Source: Desulfobacterales bacterium (GTDB lineage: Bacteria; Desulfobacterota; Desulfobulbia; Desulfobulbales; BM004). From it: 37,395 nt of DNA. Where the stretch lies: assembly GCA_021647905.1 (NCBI GenBank), contig JAKITW010000019.1, positions 1 through 37,395 of the forward strand, given 5' to 3'. Positions 16,747 through 25,053 of this stretch are shown one piece after another (the first letter of the stretch is position 1; every line of letters starts with the position of its first letter). The notes under the pieces were generated by a model. That model worked only from the letters and a program-made list of their open reading frames with translations, was not told where the DNA came from and ran no database searches. Made by a program: the position numbers and the translations under genes.

Positions 16747-16934
16747 CTGCTCGCCGCGATCAACCGGATTCGATTTTTAATCTTGTGTCGGTCATGTTGC
16801 CGGCATTGTACCCGGTTCCAGACAGAGACCAACCTGAAAATATGCTATCTATAAGTAACAGTTTAATTTAAAATCAACGAATAAGGATTACGGATCAGGT
16901 TGAAAACCTTGGATGGGTTGGAGGAGGTAAGTAG

Positions 16935-17345
16935 ATGCCGTTGATTGAATGGAATGACTCCTTAAGCGTGGGAAATGATGAGATCGATACGCAACATAAA
17001 AAATGGATCAGGATGACCAATGAACTGCATGAGGCCCTGCTGAATTCAGATGCCGGTGAACTCCGTGAAGTGGCGCTCCGCGCGTTGAAAGAGATGAGAG
17101 AGTATGTGCGTTATCATTTTGACCACGAAGAAGAGTACATGCGGCAGATTGACTATCCCGGCCTGGGGGAGCACAAGAAGATCCATGCGGTGTTCTATGT
17201 CCGGATCATCGATTATTATAATCAGGTCCAGGAGGGGAAGATGGTCTTGAATACCCAGATCATGAAAACATTGAGAAACTGGCTTGAACACCATATTATG
17301 AATGAGGACAAGAAATATGGGGATTTCGCTGCCCGGCGGAAATAA
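16935..17345 (+). CDS. Bacteriohemerythrin
   Basis: 136 residues, a single hemerythrin domain with all di-iron ligands in order: H21 (DTQHKKW), H61 and E65 (HFDHEE), H80 and H84 (EHKKIH), H120 and D125 (HHIMNED). Such proteins bind O2 reversibly and in anaerobes may serve oxygen sensing, storage or protection. A GGAGGAGG ribosome site precedes the ATG. A second hemerythrin follows after 89 bp on the same strand. Confidence 0.93.
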   Translation: MPLIEWNDSLSVGNDEIDTQHKKWIRMTNELHEALLNSDAGELREVALRALKEMREYVRYHFDHEEEYMRQIDYPGLGEHKKIHAVFYVRIIDYYNQVQEGKMVLNTQIMKTLRNWLEHHIMNEDKKYGDFAARRK

Positions 17346-17434
17346 CCGGCTTTAATCCCGGGATGGATGCCGGGCGGATGGAAAAGGAGTAAGGGATCCG
17401 GAAAATACCGGGTCCCTGAAGGAGGCCACGGATC

Positions 17435-17959
17435 ATGGAACGTTTGCAACTCACCGAGGATCTTCTCACCGGTATTGAAGAGATCGACAACCAGCACCGG
17501 GAGCTTTTTGCCCGGGGAAACGCGGTGCTCTTCCCGGAAGGCGGAAAGGAGAACGTCCGGGATATCGTCAATGCGCTGGCCTTTCTCATGCTGTACGTGG
17601 ATGAGCATTTTGCCGCTGAGGAGCGGATGATGAAGCTTTATAAATATGATCGCCTGGAGGGCCACCGGAAACAGCATCAAAGACTGCGGAAAGACGTTGA
17701 AGCCCTGTACCGCCGGACAAAAGAAGAGGGAACGATCAAGGGGTTGGCCTCTGAACTCTATTACCTGTTCGGCGACTGGTATGTCTATCATATCAAGGAA
17801 TGGGACAGGGCCTATGCCGCTTTTCTGCAAAAACGCATAAAGCTTGCCTCGGTCTTGATCCCCGGCCTGGAGGACATCGACGACAGCCAGGTGGAGGTGT
17901 TGAAATTCGACGGCGAGATCTCCCCGGCCGAATTAAAGGCCCGCAGGAACCGCCGCTGA
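17435..17959 (+). CDS. Hemerythrin-domain protein with C-terminal extension
   Basis: 174 residues. The hemerythrin ligand pattern is complete: H21 (DNQHREL), EHFAAEE, EGHRKQH and YHIKEWD. About 35 extra residues follow the domain (IPGLEDIDDSQVEVLKF...), which I do not recognise. The ATG follows an AAGGAGG site. It diverges clearly from the first hemerythrin, so the pair is an old duplication or two separate recruitments. Co-transcription with the upstream gene is likely. Confidence 0.88.
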   Translation: MERLQLTEDLLTGIEEIDNQHRELFARGNAVLFPEGGKENVRDIVNALAFLMLYVDEHFAAEERMMKLYKYDRLEGHRKQHQRLRKDVEALYRRTKEEGTIKGLASELYYLFGDWYVYHIKEWDRAYAAFLQKRIKLASVLIPGLEDIDDSQVEVLKFDGEISPAELKARRNRR

Positions 17960-18132
17960 TTGGTTGCCCCCCTCCTTACCCTCTGCCCCCCCTTTTTTTA
18001 TTGCCGGTAAAGATCCTCTTTTATTTTTTATCCGAAGCTCACCAGTCTGCCTACGCACACCCGGACCACTGCCGAACGGTTGCGGTTTCGGTGGTGTTGC
18101 TGATTTTGCGCCCTTGTTGAACGGTTACGTCC

Positions 18133-20049
18133 ATGGCACTAATTACCTTTCAGGAGGTCTGTCTCGGTTTTGGCAACGCTCCGCTCCTTGACCGGGTTTC
18201 CCTGCGGATCGAGCCCGGTGAACGGGTCTGTCTGAAGGGCCGCAACGGAGAGGGCAAGTCCACCTTGATGAAGCTGATGGCCGGCGATCTGGTCCCGGAC
18301 AGCGGCCGGGTGCTGCGCCGGCCGGGCCTGCGGATCGGCCGGCTGGATCAGGAGGTGCCCGGATCTCTGACCGGGAGTGTCTTTGATGTGGTGGCTGGCG
18401 GCCTGGGCGGGATGATGGGGCCTCTTGCCCGCCATCATGCGCTGATCACCCGCCTGGCCGGGGAGTCCGGCGAATCCCTGCTTAATGATCTGGCAGCGGT
18501 GGAGCAGGAACTTGAGACCAGCGGGGCCTGGAGCTTCCAGCAGCGGATCGATACCGTGCTGACCCGGCTCAAGCTTGAGCCGGGTCAGCTGTTCGAGCAT
18601 CTGTCCGGCGGGATGAAACGGCGGGTGTTGCTGGCCCGGGCCCTGGCCATCGGCCCGGACCTGCTCCTTTTGGACGAGCCCACCAACCATCTTGATATCG
18701 AGTCCATTGCCTGGCTGGAGGAATTTTTGCTCAACAGCGGCCCGGCCCTGCTCTTTGTCACCCATGACCGCTGGTTTTTACAGAAGCTGGCCACCCGGAT
18801 ACTCGATCTGGACCGGGGCCGGGTGACCAGTTGGCCGGGTGATTACGAGACCTATCTGCGGCGCAAGGAGGAGTCCCTGGCCGTTGAGAGTGCCCACCAG
18901 GCCGAGTTCGACCGCAAACTGGCCCGGGAGGAGGTCTGGATCCGCAAGGGGATCAAGGCCCGCCGGACCAGAAACGAGGGGAGGGTGCGGGCCCTGGTCG
19001 AAATGCGGCAGGAACGCCGGGCCCGGCGGGAACAACTGGGCCGGGTGCGGATGGAGGTGGCCGGGGCCACCATGTCCGGCAAGCTGGTGGCAAGCCTGCG
19101 GAAGGTCTCCTACAGCTTTGCCGATACCGGCAAGGAGATCATAAAAGATCTGACCGCCACGGTTTTCCGGGGCGACAAGATCGGCCTGATCGGCCCCAAC
19201 GGGATCGGCAAGACCACCCTGCTCCGCCTGCTGCTCGGCGAACTTGCCCCCACAAAAGGACAAATCCGGCTGGGCACCAACCTTGCGCCCGGCTATTTCG
19301 ATCAGCAGCGCGATCAGCTTGACAGGGAGAAGAGCGTGATCGACAACCTGGGGGACGGCACCGAGTTTGTGGAGATCAACGGCCGGCAGCGCCATATGAT
19401 CGGTTATCTGCGCGATTTTCTCTTTACCCCGGACCGGGCCCGCTCGCCGGTTAAGATCCTGTCCGGCGGCGAGCGCAACCGGCTGCTCCTGGCCAGGCTC
19501 TTTGCCCGGCCGTCAAACATCCTGGTACTGGACGAGCCCACCAATGACCTGGATATGGAGACCCTGGAACTGCTGGAAGAGCTGCTCCTGGACTACAGCG
19601 GCACCGTGCTGCTGGTCAGCCATGACCGGGCCTTTATCAATAACGTGGTCACCAGCACCCTGGTCTTTGAGGGCAACGGCCTGGTCCGGGAGTATGCCGG
19701 CGGCTATGATGACTGGCTCCGGCAGCGGGCAACGCCGGAACCGGACAAGGGGACGGCTGGAACGATCAAAAAGGAACGGGTGAAGTCACGGGCCAACGGA
19801 CCGCGCAAGCTTACCTTTAAGGAGGCCCGGGAACTGGAAGGGCTGCCCGGCCGGATTGAGGCCCTGGAGCAGGAGCAGGAAAAACTCTACGCTACCATGG
19901 CCGGTCCGGCGTTCTACCAGGGCGATGGGGCTGAGATCGCCCGGGCCAGGGAGCGGTTGGCGGAACTGGAGAGGATTGTGGCTGCCGCCTATGACCGCTG
20001 GGAGGGGCTGGAGTCGGTTCAGGAGCAATACCTGGCGGCAAAGGGCTGA
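18133..20049 (+). CDS. uup: ABC-F ATPase, Uup type
   Basis: 638 residues with two ABC domains in one chain and no membrane part. The first has Walker A GRNGEGKST (from 36), LSGGMKRRVLLARAL and DEPTNHLD; the second has GPNGIGKTT (from 354), LSGGERNRLLLARLF and DEPTNDLD. The interdomain linker is basic and the C-terminus is a coiled coil (IEALEQEQEKL... ARERLAELERIV) typical of Uup. Family members act on the ribosome or on branched DNA; Uup loss raises transposon excision. There is no clear ribosome site before the ATG, but MALITFQEV matches the usual family start. It is convergent with the helicase gene, 24 bp away. Confidence 0.92.
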   Translation: MALITFQEVCLGFGNAPLLDRVSLRIEPGERVCLKGRNGEGKSTLMKLMAGDLVPDSGRVLRRPGLRIGRLDQEVPGSLTGSVFDVVAGGLGGMMGPLARHHALITRLAGESGESLLNDLAAVEQELETSGAWSFQQRIDTVLTRLKLEPGQLFEHLSGGMKRRVLLARALAIGPDLLLLDEPTNHLDIESIAWLEEFLLNSGPALLFVTHDRWFLQKLATRILDLDRGRVTSWPGDYETYLRRKEESLAVESAHQAEFDRKLAREEVWIRKGIKARRTRNEGRVRALVEMRQERRARREQLGRVRMEVAGATMSGKLVASLRKVSYSFADTGKEIIKDLTATVFRGDKIGLIGPNGIGKTTLLRLLLGELAPTKGQIRLGTNLAPGYFDQQRDQLDREKSVIDNLGDGTEFVEINGRQRHMIGYLRDFLFTPDRARSPVKILSGGERNRLLLARLFARPSNILVLDEPTNDLDMETLELLEELLLDYSGTVLLVSHDRAFINNVVTSTLVFEGNGLVREYAGGYDDWLRQRATPEPDKGTAGTIKKERVKSRANGPRKLTFKEARELEGLPGRIEALEQEQEKLYATMAGPAFYQGDGAEIARARERLAELERIVAAAYDRWEGLESVQEQYLAAKG

Positions 20050-20073
20050 GGGGAAGGACTGTTACGGTTGTTT

Positions 20074-21801
20074 TCAGCCTTTTGCAGGGATGCGGGGCTG
20101 TTTCCTTTTCAGGCCAAAGGGCTTGGTTTTTTTAAATGGTTTGCGGCTGTTGGTTTTCAGCCCTTTTTCCTCCCGGTCCCGGCCCGTTTCGATGACAACG
20201 TGTTTGCCGTTGATCATCAGGTACTGAAAGGCGCGGACCACCTGGGGGCTGAAGCGGCTGTCCGCCTCCAGCATGGTGGTGTGCTCGCTGACCTCTATTT
20301 TGCCGACCCTGATCCGCGGACCCATGATTTCATTGATTTGCCCGATCAGCCGTCTGGGCTGCATCCCGTCCTTGTATCCCACGTTGAGCCGGAACCGGGT
20401 GAACCGGGTCCGGCCGCCATGCCGGTCCGGCCCGGGTCCTGGCTGTTGCTTCGGCGGTCCCTGGCTACGACTATCGGGCACATTGAGGTCAGGGGCGTTG
20501 CGATAAGCCGCCAGGGTCTCCTTGAACGCCAGGGAGACGAACCGCTTGATCAGCTCATCCCGCTCCAGACCGGCAAGCCGGGCCGAGATAACCGGCCAGA
20601 AGGGCTCGATGGCGGCATGATCCACTGACTCGGCTTCCACGGTATCGATCAGGCCCAGCAACCGTTTCTCGCAGACCTCAAGGCCGGTGGGCACCCGGGC
20701 CTTTTTGAACTTGACCTTCAGCCGGCTTGCAATTTCCCTGATCTTGTACTGCTCCTTTAAATGGATCAGGGCGATGGAGACGCCGGCCTTGCCGGCCCGG
20801 CCGGTCCGGCCGCTGCGGTGGGTGTAGTTGTCAGCGCTGTCCGGCAGGTTGTAGTTGATTACATGGGTGAGATCATGCACGTCCAGGCCCCGGGCCGCCA
20901 CATCGGTGGCCACCAGCAGCTCTACCTGGCGGCAACGGAATTTGTTCATCACCTGGTCGCGCTGGCCCTGGGACAGGTCGCCGTGCAGGGCGTCGGCCCG
21001 GTAGCCGTCCCGGACCAGCCGGTCGGCCACCTCCTGGGTCTCCTGCCGGGTCCGGCAGAAAATGATCGCATAGAGACCGGGGATGCTGTCGGCAATGCGC
21101 CGCAAGGCAGGGTAGCGGTCCCGGGCCTGGACCAGGTAAAAGAGATGACTGACGGTATCCACCCCGCCGTTGCGGCGGCCGACCACGATCTCCCGCGGCC
21201 GGCGCATGTAGCGGCCGGCTATCCCGGCCACCTCCCTGGGCATGGTCGCGGAAAAGAGCAGGCAGGTCTTGTTGTCCGGGGTCTGGCCGAGGATAGCGTT
21301 GAGTTCGTCCTGGAAACCCATCTGCAGCATCTCGTCGGCCTCGTCCAGCACCACGGCGTGGAGGGCGGACAGGTCGGCCACCCCCCGGCGGAGCAGGTCG
21401 TGGAGACGGCCGGGGGTGGCGACAATGATCTGTACCCCCTGGCGCAGGGCCTTGATCTGGCGGTCGATGGGCGCGCCGCCGTACACCGGGACCACTGTGA
21501 TCGCCGCCTGGAAGCGGCTGAAACCGGCCAGGTCCCGGGCCACCTGGAGGCAGAGTTCCCTGGTCGGGCAGAGGACCAGGGCCTGGGGTTTTTTCCGGCC
21601 GGGATCGCATAGCTGGAGCAGGGGGATGCCAAAGGCGCCGGTCTTGCCGGTGCCGGTCTGGGCGAGCACCACCAGGTCGGCCCGTTCCTCCAGGGCCGTT
21701 GGGATTACCTGCTCCTGGACCGGGGTGGGCTCGGTAAAGCCCAGTTCCTCCAGGCCGCGGATGATATCCGGGTGGATGCCGAGTGCTGCGAATGAGGTCA
21801 T
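20074..21801 (-). CDS. DEAD-box RNA helicase with DbpA-type RNA-binding domain
   Basis: 575 residues of the DeaD/CsdA type. Helicase motifs in order: Q motif PTPVQEQVIP, AQTGTGKTGAF, PTRELCLQV, ATPGRL, DEAD, SAT, FCRTRQET, ATDVAARGLD and HRSGRTGRAGK. Near the C-terminus is an RRM-like DbpA domain (FRLNVGYKDGMQPRRLIGQIN...), followed by a basic tail. Such proteins unwind rRNA during ribosome assembly and are often cold-induced. The start MTSFAALG has an AGGAAC site about 9 nt upstream; the open frame continues upstream but runs through terminator sequences. Two intrinsic terminators in the leader suggest attenuation. Confidence 0.92.
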   Translation of the reverse strand: MTSFAALGIHPDIIRGLEELGFTEPTPVQEQVIPTALEERADLVVLAQTGTGKTGAFGIPLLQLCDPGRKKPQALVLCPTRELCLQVARDLAGFSRFQAAITVVPVYGGAPIDRQIKALRQGVQIIVATPGRLHDLLRRGVADLSALHAVVLDEADEMLQMGFQDELNAILGQTPDNKTCLLFSATMPREVAGIAGRYMRRPREIVVGRRNGGVDTVSHLFYLVQARDRYPALRRIADSIPGLYAIIFCRTRQETQEVADRLVRDGYRADALHGDLSQGQRDQVMNKFRCRQVELLVATDVAARGLDVHDLTHVINYNLPDSADNYTHRSGRTGRAGKAGVSIALIHLKEQYKIREIASRLKVKFKKARVPTGLEVCEKRLLGLIDTVEAESVDHAAIEPFWPVISARLAGLERDELIKRFVSLAFKETLAAYRNAPDLNVPDSRSQGPPKQQPGPGPDRHGGRTRFTRFRLNVGYKDGMQPRRLIGQINEIMGPRIRVGKIEVSEHTTMLEADSRFSPQVVRAFQYLMINGKHVVIETGRDREEKGLKTNSRKPFKKTKPFGLKRKQPRIPAKG

Positions 21802-21856
21802 GTCTTTTGTTCCTGGGAAATGGGGGGGCAGGGGCCGCAGGGGCCGGCGCTGCAAT

Positions 21857-21883
21857 AAAAAAAAGCCCCGCCACATGCGGGGC
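21857..21883 (-). terminator. Intrinsic terminator T2 in helicase leader
   Basis: On the minus strand GCCCCGC-ATGTG-GCGGGGC is followed at once by eight T. It lies about 56 nt upstream of the helicase start codon. On the plus strand there is no T tract, so it acts on leftward transcription only. Confidence 0.85.
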
Positions 21884-21930
21884 TGCGTCTCTTCTTTTCC
21901 TGCCTGTAATGGGTCCAGCCGCCATGGTAT

Positions 21931-21979
21931 AAACAAAAAAACAAAAAAACCGCACCCTCGGTAAAAGAGGATTGTGCGG
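21931..21979 (-). terminator. Intrinsic terminator T1 in helicase leader
   Basis: On the minus strand CCGCAC (21979-21974) pairs with GTGCGG (21955-21950), with an inner CCTC/GAGG stem, followed by T7-G-T7. It lies about 70 nt upstream of T2 and 150 nt upstream of the helicase start. No minus-strand gene lies between it and the rmuC region. Confidence 0.85.
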
Positions 21980-22246
21980 CCGGCAAGGTGTACTTTTCAT
22001 CCATTCAAGCAAGAGATACTGCACAAGTGTGCGACTCATCTACCATGGAGTTCTCAAAAAAGCAAAACCTTTCTCGCGAATCGTCCCAATGAAACAAGCT
22101 TACCATGCCGGCCCTGGGAAAAGAAGCTGGCCCGGCCTTGACCGCCGCGGCCCGGGCGGGCGAACATGAATTGCCTGGCAAATGGCTGGTTGACAATGCT
22201 ATGGTGGACCCAGGAATTTACTATTGATTCGGAGGTGCGGCAGCAG

Positions 22247-23746
22247 ATGGTCGAAACAATTGATATTCTCTTTGTCCTGGCCGGGCTGGTGGGCGGCTTC
22301 GGCATTGCCTGGTTTATCCTCCGGGGCCGGCGGCGGCTCTTTGAGGAGCAGGTCCGGGGCGAACGAACCGCAACGGCCCGGTTGCTCCAGGACCGGGAGC
22401 AGCAACTGGCCGAGGCCCGGGAGTCGGCCCGTCTGCTCCGGGAAGAACTGGATGGTCTGCTGACCCGGTTCCGGGAACAGGGCGAGCGGCGGGCCGCGGC
22501 CGAGGAGAAGTGCGGCCGCATTGCGGAGCTGGAACAGGCCCTTGATGACCGGGAAAAGGCGGCCCGGGCCCTGCGGGATGAGAATACCGGGTTAAAGACC
22601 AGGCTCTCCGGGCTTGAGACCCGGCTGGTTGAGGAACAGAAGCGTTCCGAGGAGAAACTGCTTCTGCTCGCCGAGGCCCGGGACCAGTTGAAGATCGAAT
22701 TTCAGAATCTGGCCCAGAAGATCTTTGAGGAAAAGGGGCAGAAGTTCACTGAGCAGAACCGGGTCAACCTGGACGGGGTACTCCGGCCGATGCGGGAACA
22801 ACTGGCCGAGTTCAAGAAACGGGTCGAGGACGTCTATGACAAGGAGTCCAAGGAGCGGCTTTCCCTGCTCCACGAGATCGGTACCCTCAAGGCCCTGAAC
22901 CAGCGGATCAGCGAAGACGCTGTCAACCTGACCAATGCCCTGAAGGGCCAGAGCAAGACCCAGGGGGCCTGGGGCGAGATGATCCTGGAGCGGGTCCTTG
23001 AGGAGTCCGGCCTGCGCAAGGGGCGGGAATATGAGAGCCAGTCCGGTTTTACCGGTGAGCAGGGGCAACAACTGCGGCCCGACGTGGTGGTGCACCTGCC
23101 CGAGGGCAAGGACGTGGTCATAGATTCCAAGGTCTCGCTCACTGCTTATGAACGTTTCTGCGCCGCGGCCACGGAGGAGGAACGGGCCCGGCAGCTCAAG
23201 CTGCACATCGCCTCGCTCAGGGCCCATGTCAAGGGGTTGAGCGACAAGAACTACACCGGGTTGGCCGGGATCCGCTCCCTGGACTTTGTCCTCCTGTTCC
23301 TGCCCGTTGAGGGCGCCTTTCTGGCGGCCGTTGACAGCGACTCCGGTCTGTTCAACGACGCCTTAAGCAAAAACATTCTTCTGGTCTGTCCCTCCACCCT
23401 GCTCGCCACCCTGCGCACCATCCAGAATATCTGGCGCTACGAGTATCAGAACCGCAACGCCCTGGAGATCGCCAAAAAGGCCGGTGACCTCTACGATAAG
23501 TTCGTCGGCTTTGTCGAGGCCCTGGAGGATGTGGGCCACAAGATCGCCAAGGCCCGCGATGCCTATGACACGGCCCATAAGCGGTTGGTCAGCGGCCGGG
23601 GCAACCTGATCAGGAGGGCCCGGGACCTGGAACGGCTCGGGGTCAAGGCCCGCAAATCCCTGCCCGGGGAACTGGTCAATGAGGCGGAGCCGGACCAGGG
23701 GCCGGACGCCGGAGGAGGCAACTCTCCGGCAGACACTAACTCCTAA
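22247..23746 (+). CDS. rmuC: RmuC-family DNA recombination protein
   Basis: 499 residues. An N-terminal membrane helix (IDILFVLAGLVGGFGIAWFIL) is followed by a long coiled coil (RTATARLLQDREQQL... to about 180) and the nuclease-like RmuC domain (GAWGEMILERVLEESGLRKG, RPDVVVHLPEGKDVVIDSKVSL, FLPVEGAFLAA). RmuC limits recombination at inverted repeats, fitting in a repeat-rich genome. I chose the ATG at 22247, which has GGAGGT 10 nt upstream; the open frame starts at 22166, but the extra 27 residues look non-coding. It overlaps mtnA by 4 bp tail to tail. Confidence 0.88.
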   Translation: MVETIDILFVLAGLVGGFGIAWFILRGRRRLFEEQVRGERTATARLLQDREQQLAEARESARLLREELDGLLTRFREQGERRAAAEEKCGRIAELEQALDDREKAARALRDENTGLKTRLSGLETRLVEEQKRSEEKLLLLAEARDQLKIEFQNLAQKIFEEKGQKFTEQNRVNLDGVLRPMREQLAEFKKRVEDVYDKESKERLSLLHEIGTLKALNQRISEDAVNLTNALKGQSKTQGAWGEMILERVLEESGLRKGREYESQSGFTGEQGQQLRPDVVVHLPEGKDVVIDSKVSLTAYERFCAAATEEERARQLKLHIASLRAHVKGLSDKNYTGLAGIRSLDFVLLFLPVEGAFLAAVDSDSGLFNDALSKNILLVCPSTLLATLRTIQNIWRYEYQNRNALEIAKKAGDLYDKFVGFVEALEDVGHKIAKARDAYDTAHKRLVSGRGNLIRRARDLERLGVKARKSLPGELVNEAEPDQGPDAGGGNSPADTNS

Positions 23747-24846
23747 CGATACTCGGGGTACAGGGCCAGGATCGACGATTCATCGGCCGCCATCACCCCC
23801 CGTTCACTGATCAGGCCGGTGATCAGCCGGGCCGGGGTGATATCAAAGCCGTAGTTGGCCGTCCGGGTATCCGGCGGACTGATCAACACCGTGGCCGGGG
23901 TCCGGTCCGGACCCAGGCCGGTGACATACCTTATCTCGTCGCCGCTTCGTTGCTCAATCGGAATCTCGGTCAGGCCGTGCCGGATGGTCCAGTCAAAGGT
24001 GGAGGAGGGCAGGGCCACATAAAAGGGGACCCCGCAGTCCATGGCCGCCAGGGCCTTGAGATAGGTGCCGATCTTGTTGGCCACGTCACCGGTGCGGGTG
24101 GTCCGGTCGGTGCCGACGATCACCAGATCGACCAGACCATGCTGCATCAGGTGGCCGCCGCAGTTGTCAACGATCAGGGTATGGGGAACCCCCTCCTGGC
24201 CCAGTTCCCAGGCGGTCAGCCGGGCGCCCTGGTTCCAGGGCCTGGTTTCGTCAACCCAGACATGGACCGGAATTTTCTCTTGATGCGCGGCATATATCGG
24301 CGCGGTGGCTGAGCCGTAATCCACAAAGGCCAGCCAGCCGGCATTGCAGTGGGTGAGGATGTTGACCGCTGTCCCGTCCTTGCGTCTACTGATTTCCTCG
24401 ATGATTTTCAAGCCGTGCTCACCGATTCTCCGGCAGAATTCCGCATCCTGGTCGGCAATGGCGCAGGCAGTGGCAAAGGCGGTGTTGATCTTGTCCGCCA
24501 CTGTGGCGGCCCCGGCCATGGCGGCCAGTTGCCGTTGCACGGCCCAGGCCAGGTTCGCGGCCGTGGGCCGGGTGGCGATCAGCCGGTCGGCCGCGGCCCG
24601 GATATCCCGGTCGAAATTATCCGGTTGCGCGGTCAGGGCGGCGATGTACATCCCGAACCCGGCGGTGGCGCCGATCAGCCCGGCGCCGCGGACATGCATC
24701 TCGCGGATGGCGGTCGCGAAATCTTCCACCGTGGCCAGGTCCTTGATCACGAACCAATGCGGCAGCTGGCGTTGATCGATGATCTGGATCGTCTTTTTAT
24801 CTTCAGCCGGCCAGATGGTCCGGTAATGGGTATTGTCAACGTTCAT
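23743..24846 (-). CDS. mtnA: S-methyl-5-thioribose-1-phosphate isomerase-like protein
   Basis: 367 residues of the MtnA/eIF2B-alpha family, which isomerises methylthioribose-1-phosphate to the ribulose form in methionine salvage or related 5-deoxypentose shunts. The catalytic cysteine is C167 (THCNAGW) and the aspartate is D247 (VGTDRTTRTGDVANKIGTY). An RGAGLIGATA phosphate loop lies near residue 55. The TDRTTRTGD form differs from the common ADRIAANGD and suggests a distinct subgroup. No other salvage gene is nearby. It is the third gene of a leftward operon, 20 nt after the small UGA-containing gene. Confidence 0.88.
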   Translation of the reverse strand: MNVDNTHYRTIWPAEDKKTIQIIDQRQLPHWFVIKDLATVEDFATAIREMHVRGAGLIGATAGFGMYIAALTAQPDNFDRDIRAAADRLIATRPTAANLAWAVQRQLAAMAGAATVADKINTAFATACAIADQDAEFCRRIGEHGLKIIEEISRRKDGTAVNILTHCNAGWLAFVDYGSATAPIYAAHQEKIPVHVWVDETRPWNQGARLTAWELGQEGVPHTLIVDNCGGHLMQHGLVDLVIVGTDRTTRTGDVANKIGTYLKALAAMDCGVPFYVALPSSTFDWTIRHGLTEIPIEQRSGDEIRYVTGLGPDRTPATVLISPPDTRTANYGFDITPARLITGLISERGVMAADESSILALYPEYR

Positions 24847-24866
24847 CTTGCGTAAGTTCGGGTTGG

Positions 24867-25031
24867 TTATGAGAGCAGCATCCTGAGCAGGATAAATGAG
24901 ATGAGGCCGATACCTATCGAGCCGTAGGCCAGCAGTCAGGGGATGCAGTCGCTGCGCATCCGCCGGGCCAAGAGGGCAAAGGTGAGGGCGGCAATAGCAA
25001 AGGAGAGTATAAAGAGAACGATGTCCGGCAT
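24867..25031 (-). CDS. Candidate 54-residue membrane selenoprotein (in-frame UGA)
   Basis: The ATG at 25031 opens a frame of 31 codons, a TGA at 24938-24936, then 22 codons and TAA. Read through, the product is 54 residues: helix 1 (IVLFILSFAIAALTFALLA), a basic loop RRMRSDCIP, Sec32, then helix 2 (LLAYGSIGIGLISFILLRML). C29-I-P-U32 is a Cys-x-x-Sec redox-type motif at the membrane edge. A SECIS-like hairpin follows the UGA. The frame fits neatly between neighbours on the same strand: 22 nt after the upstream stop and 20 nt before mtnA. There is no strong ribosome site, so translational coupling is likely. The organism uses selenocysteine (fdhA). The alternative is a Trp codon (TGG) mutated to TGA in a normal small protein. 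I recognise no family. Confidence 0.5.
24905..24923 (-). promoter_or_regulatory. SECIS-like hairpin of the candidate small selenoprotein
   Basis: On the minus strand GGC-U-CGAU-AGGU-AUCG-GCC folds as a 3+4-bp stem with one bulged U and an AGGU loop. The loop guanines are 22-23 nt after the UGA, against 19-20 nt in fdhA. A loop G pair and a bulged U are hallmarks of bacterial SECIS elements. The stem is short, so the fold needs testing. Confidence 0.45.
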
Positions 25032-25053
25032 GGCAGGTGTTTTTTTGTCCAGG

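Noticed and set aside
22005-22046. 13-codon leader peptide before the helicase terminators
   Set aside because: No ribosome site and no telling codon content; it may be chance. A GCACA-CT-TGTGC palindrome overlaps it, but no regulator is evident.
22190-22224. Promoter for rmuC (TTGACA ... TACTAT)
   Set aside because: The spacer is 23 nt, too long for a sigma-70 promoter, and no alternative -10 box fits at 16-18 nt.
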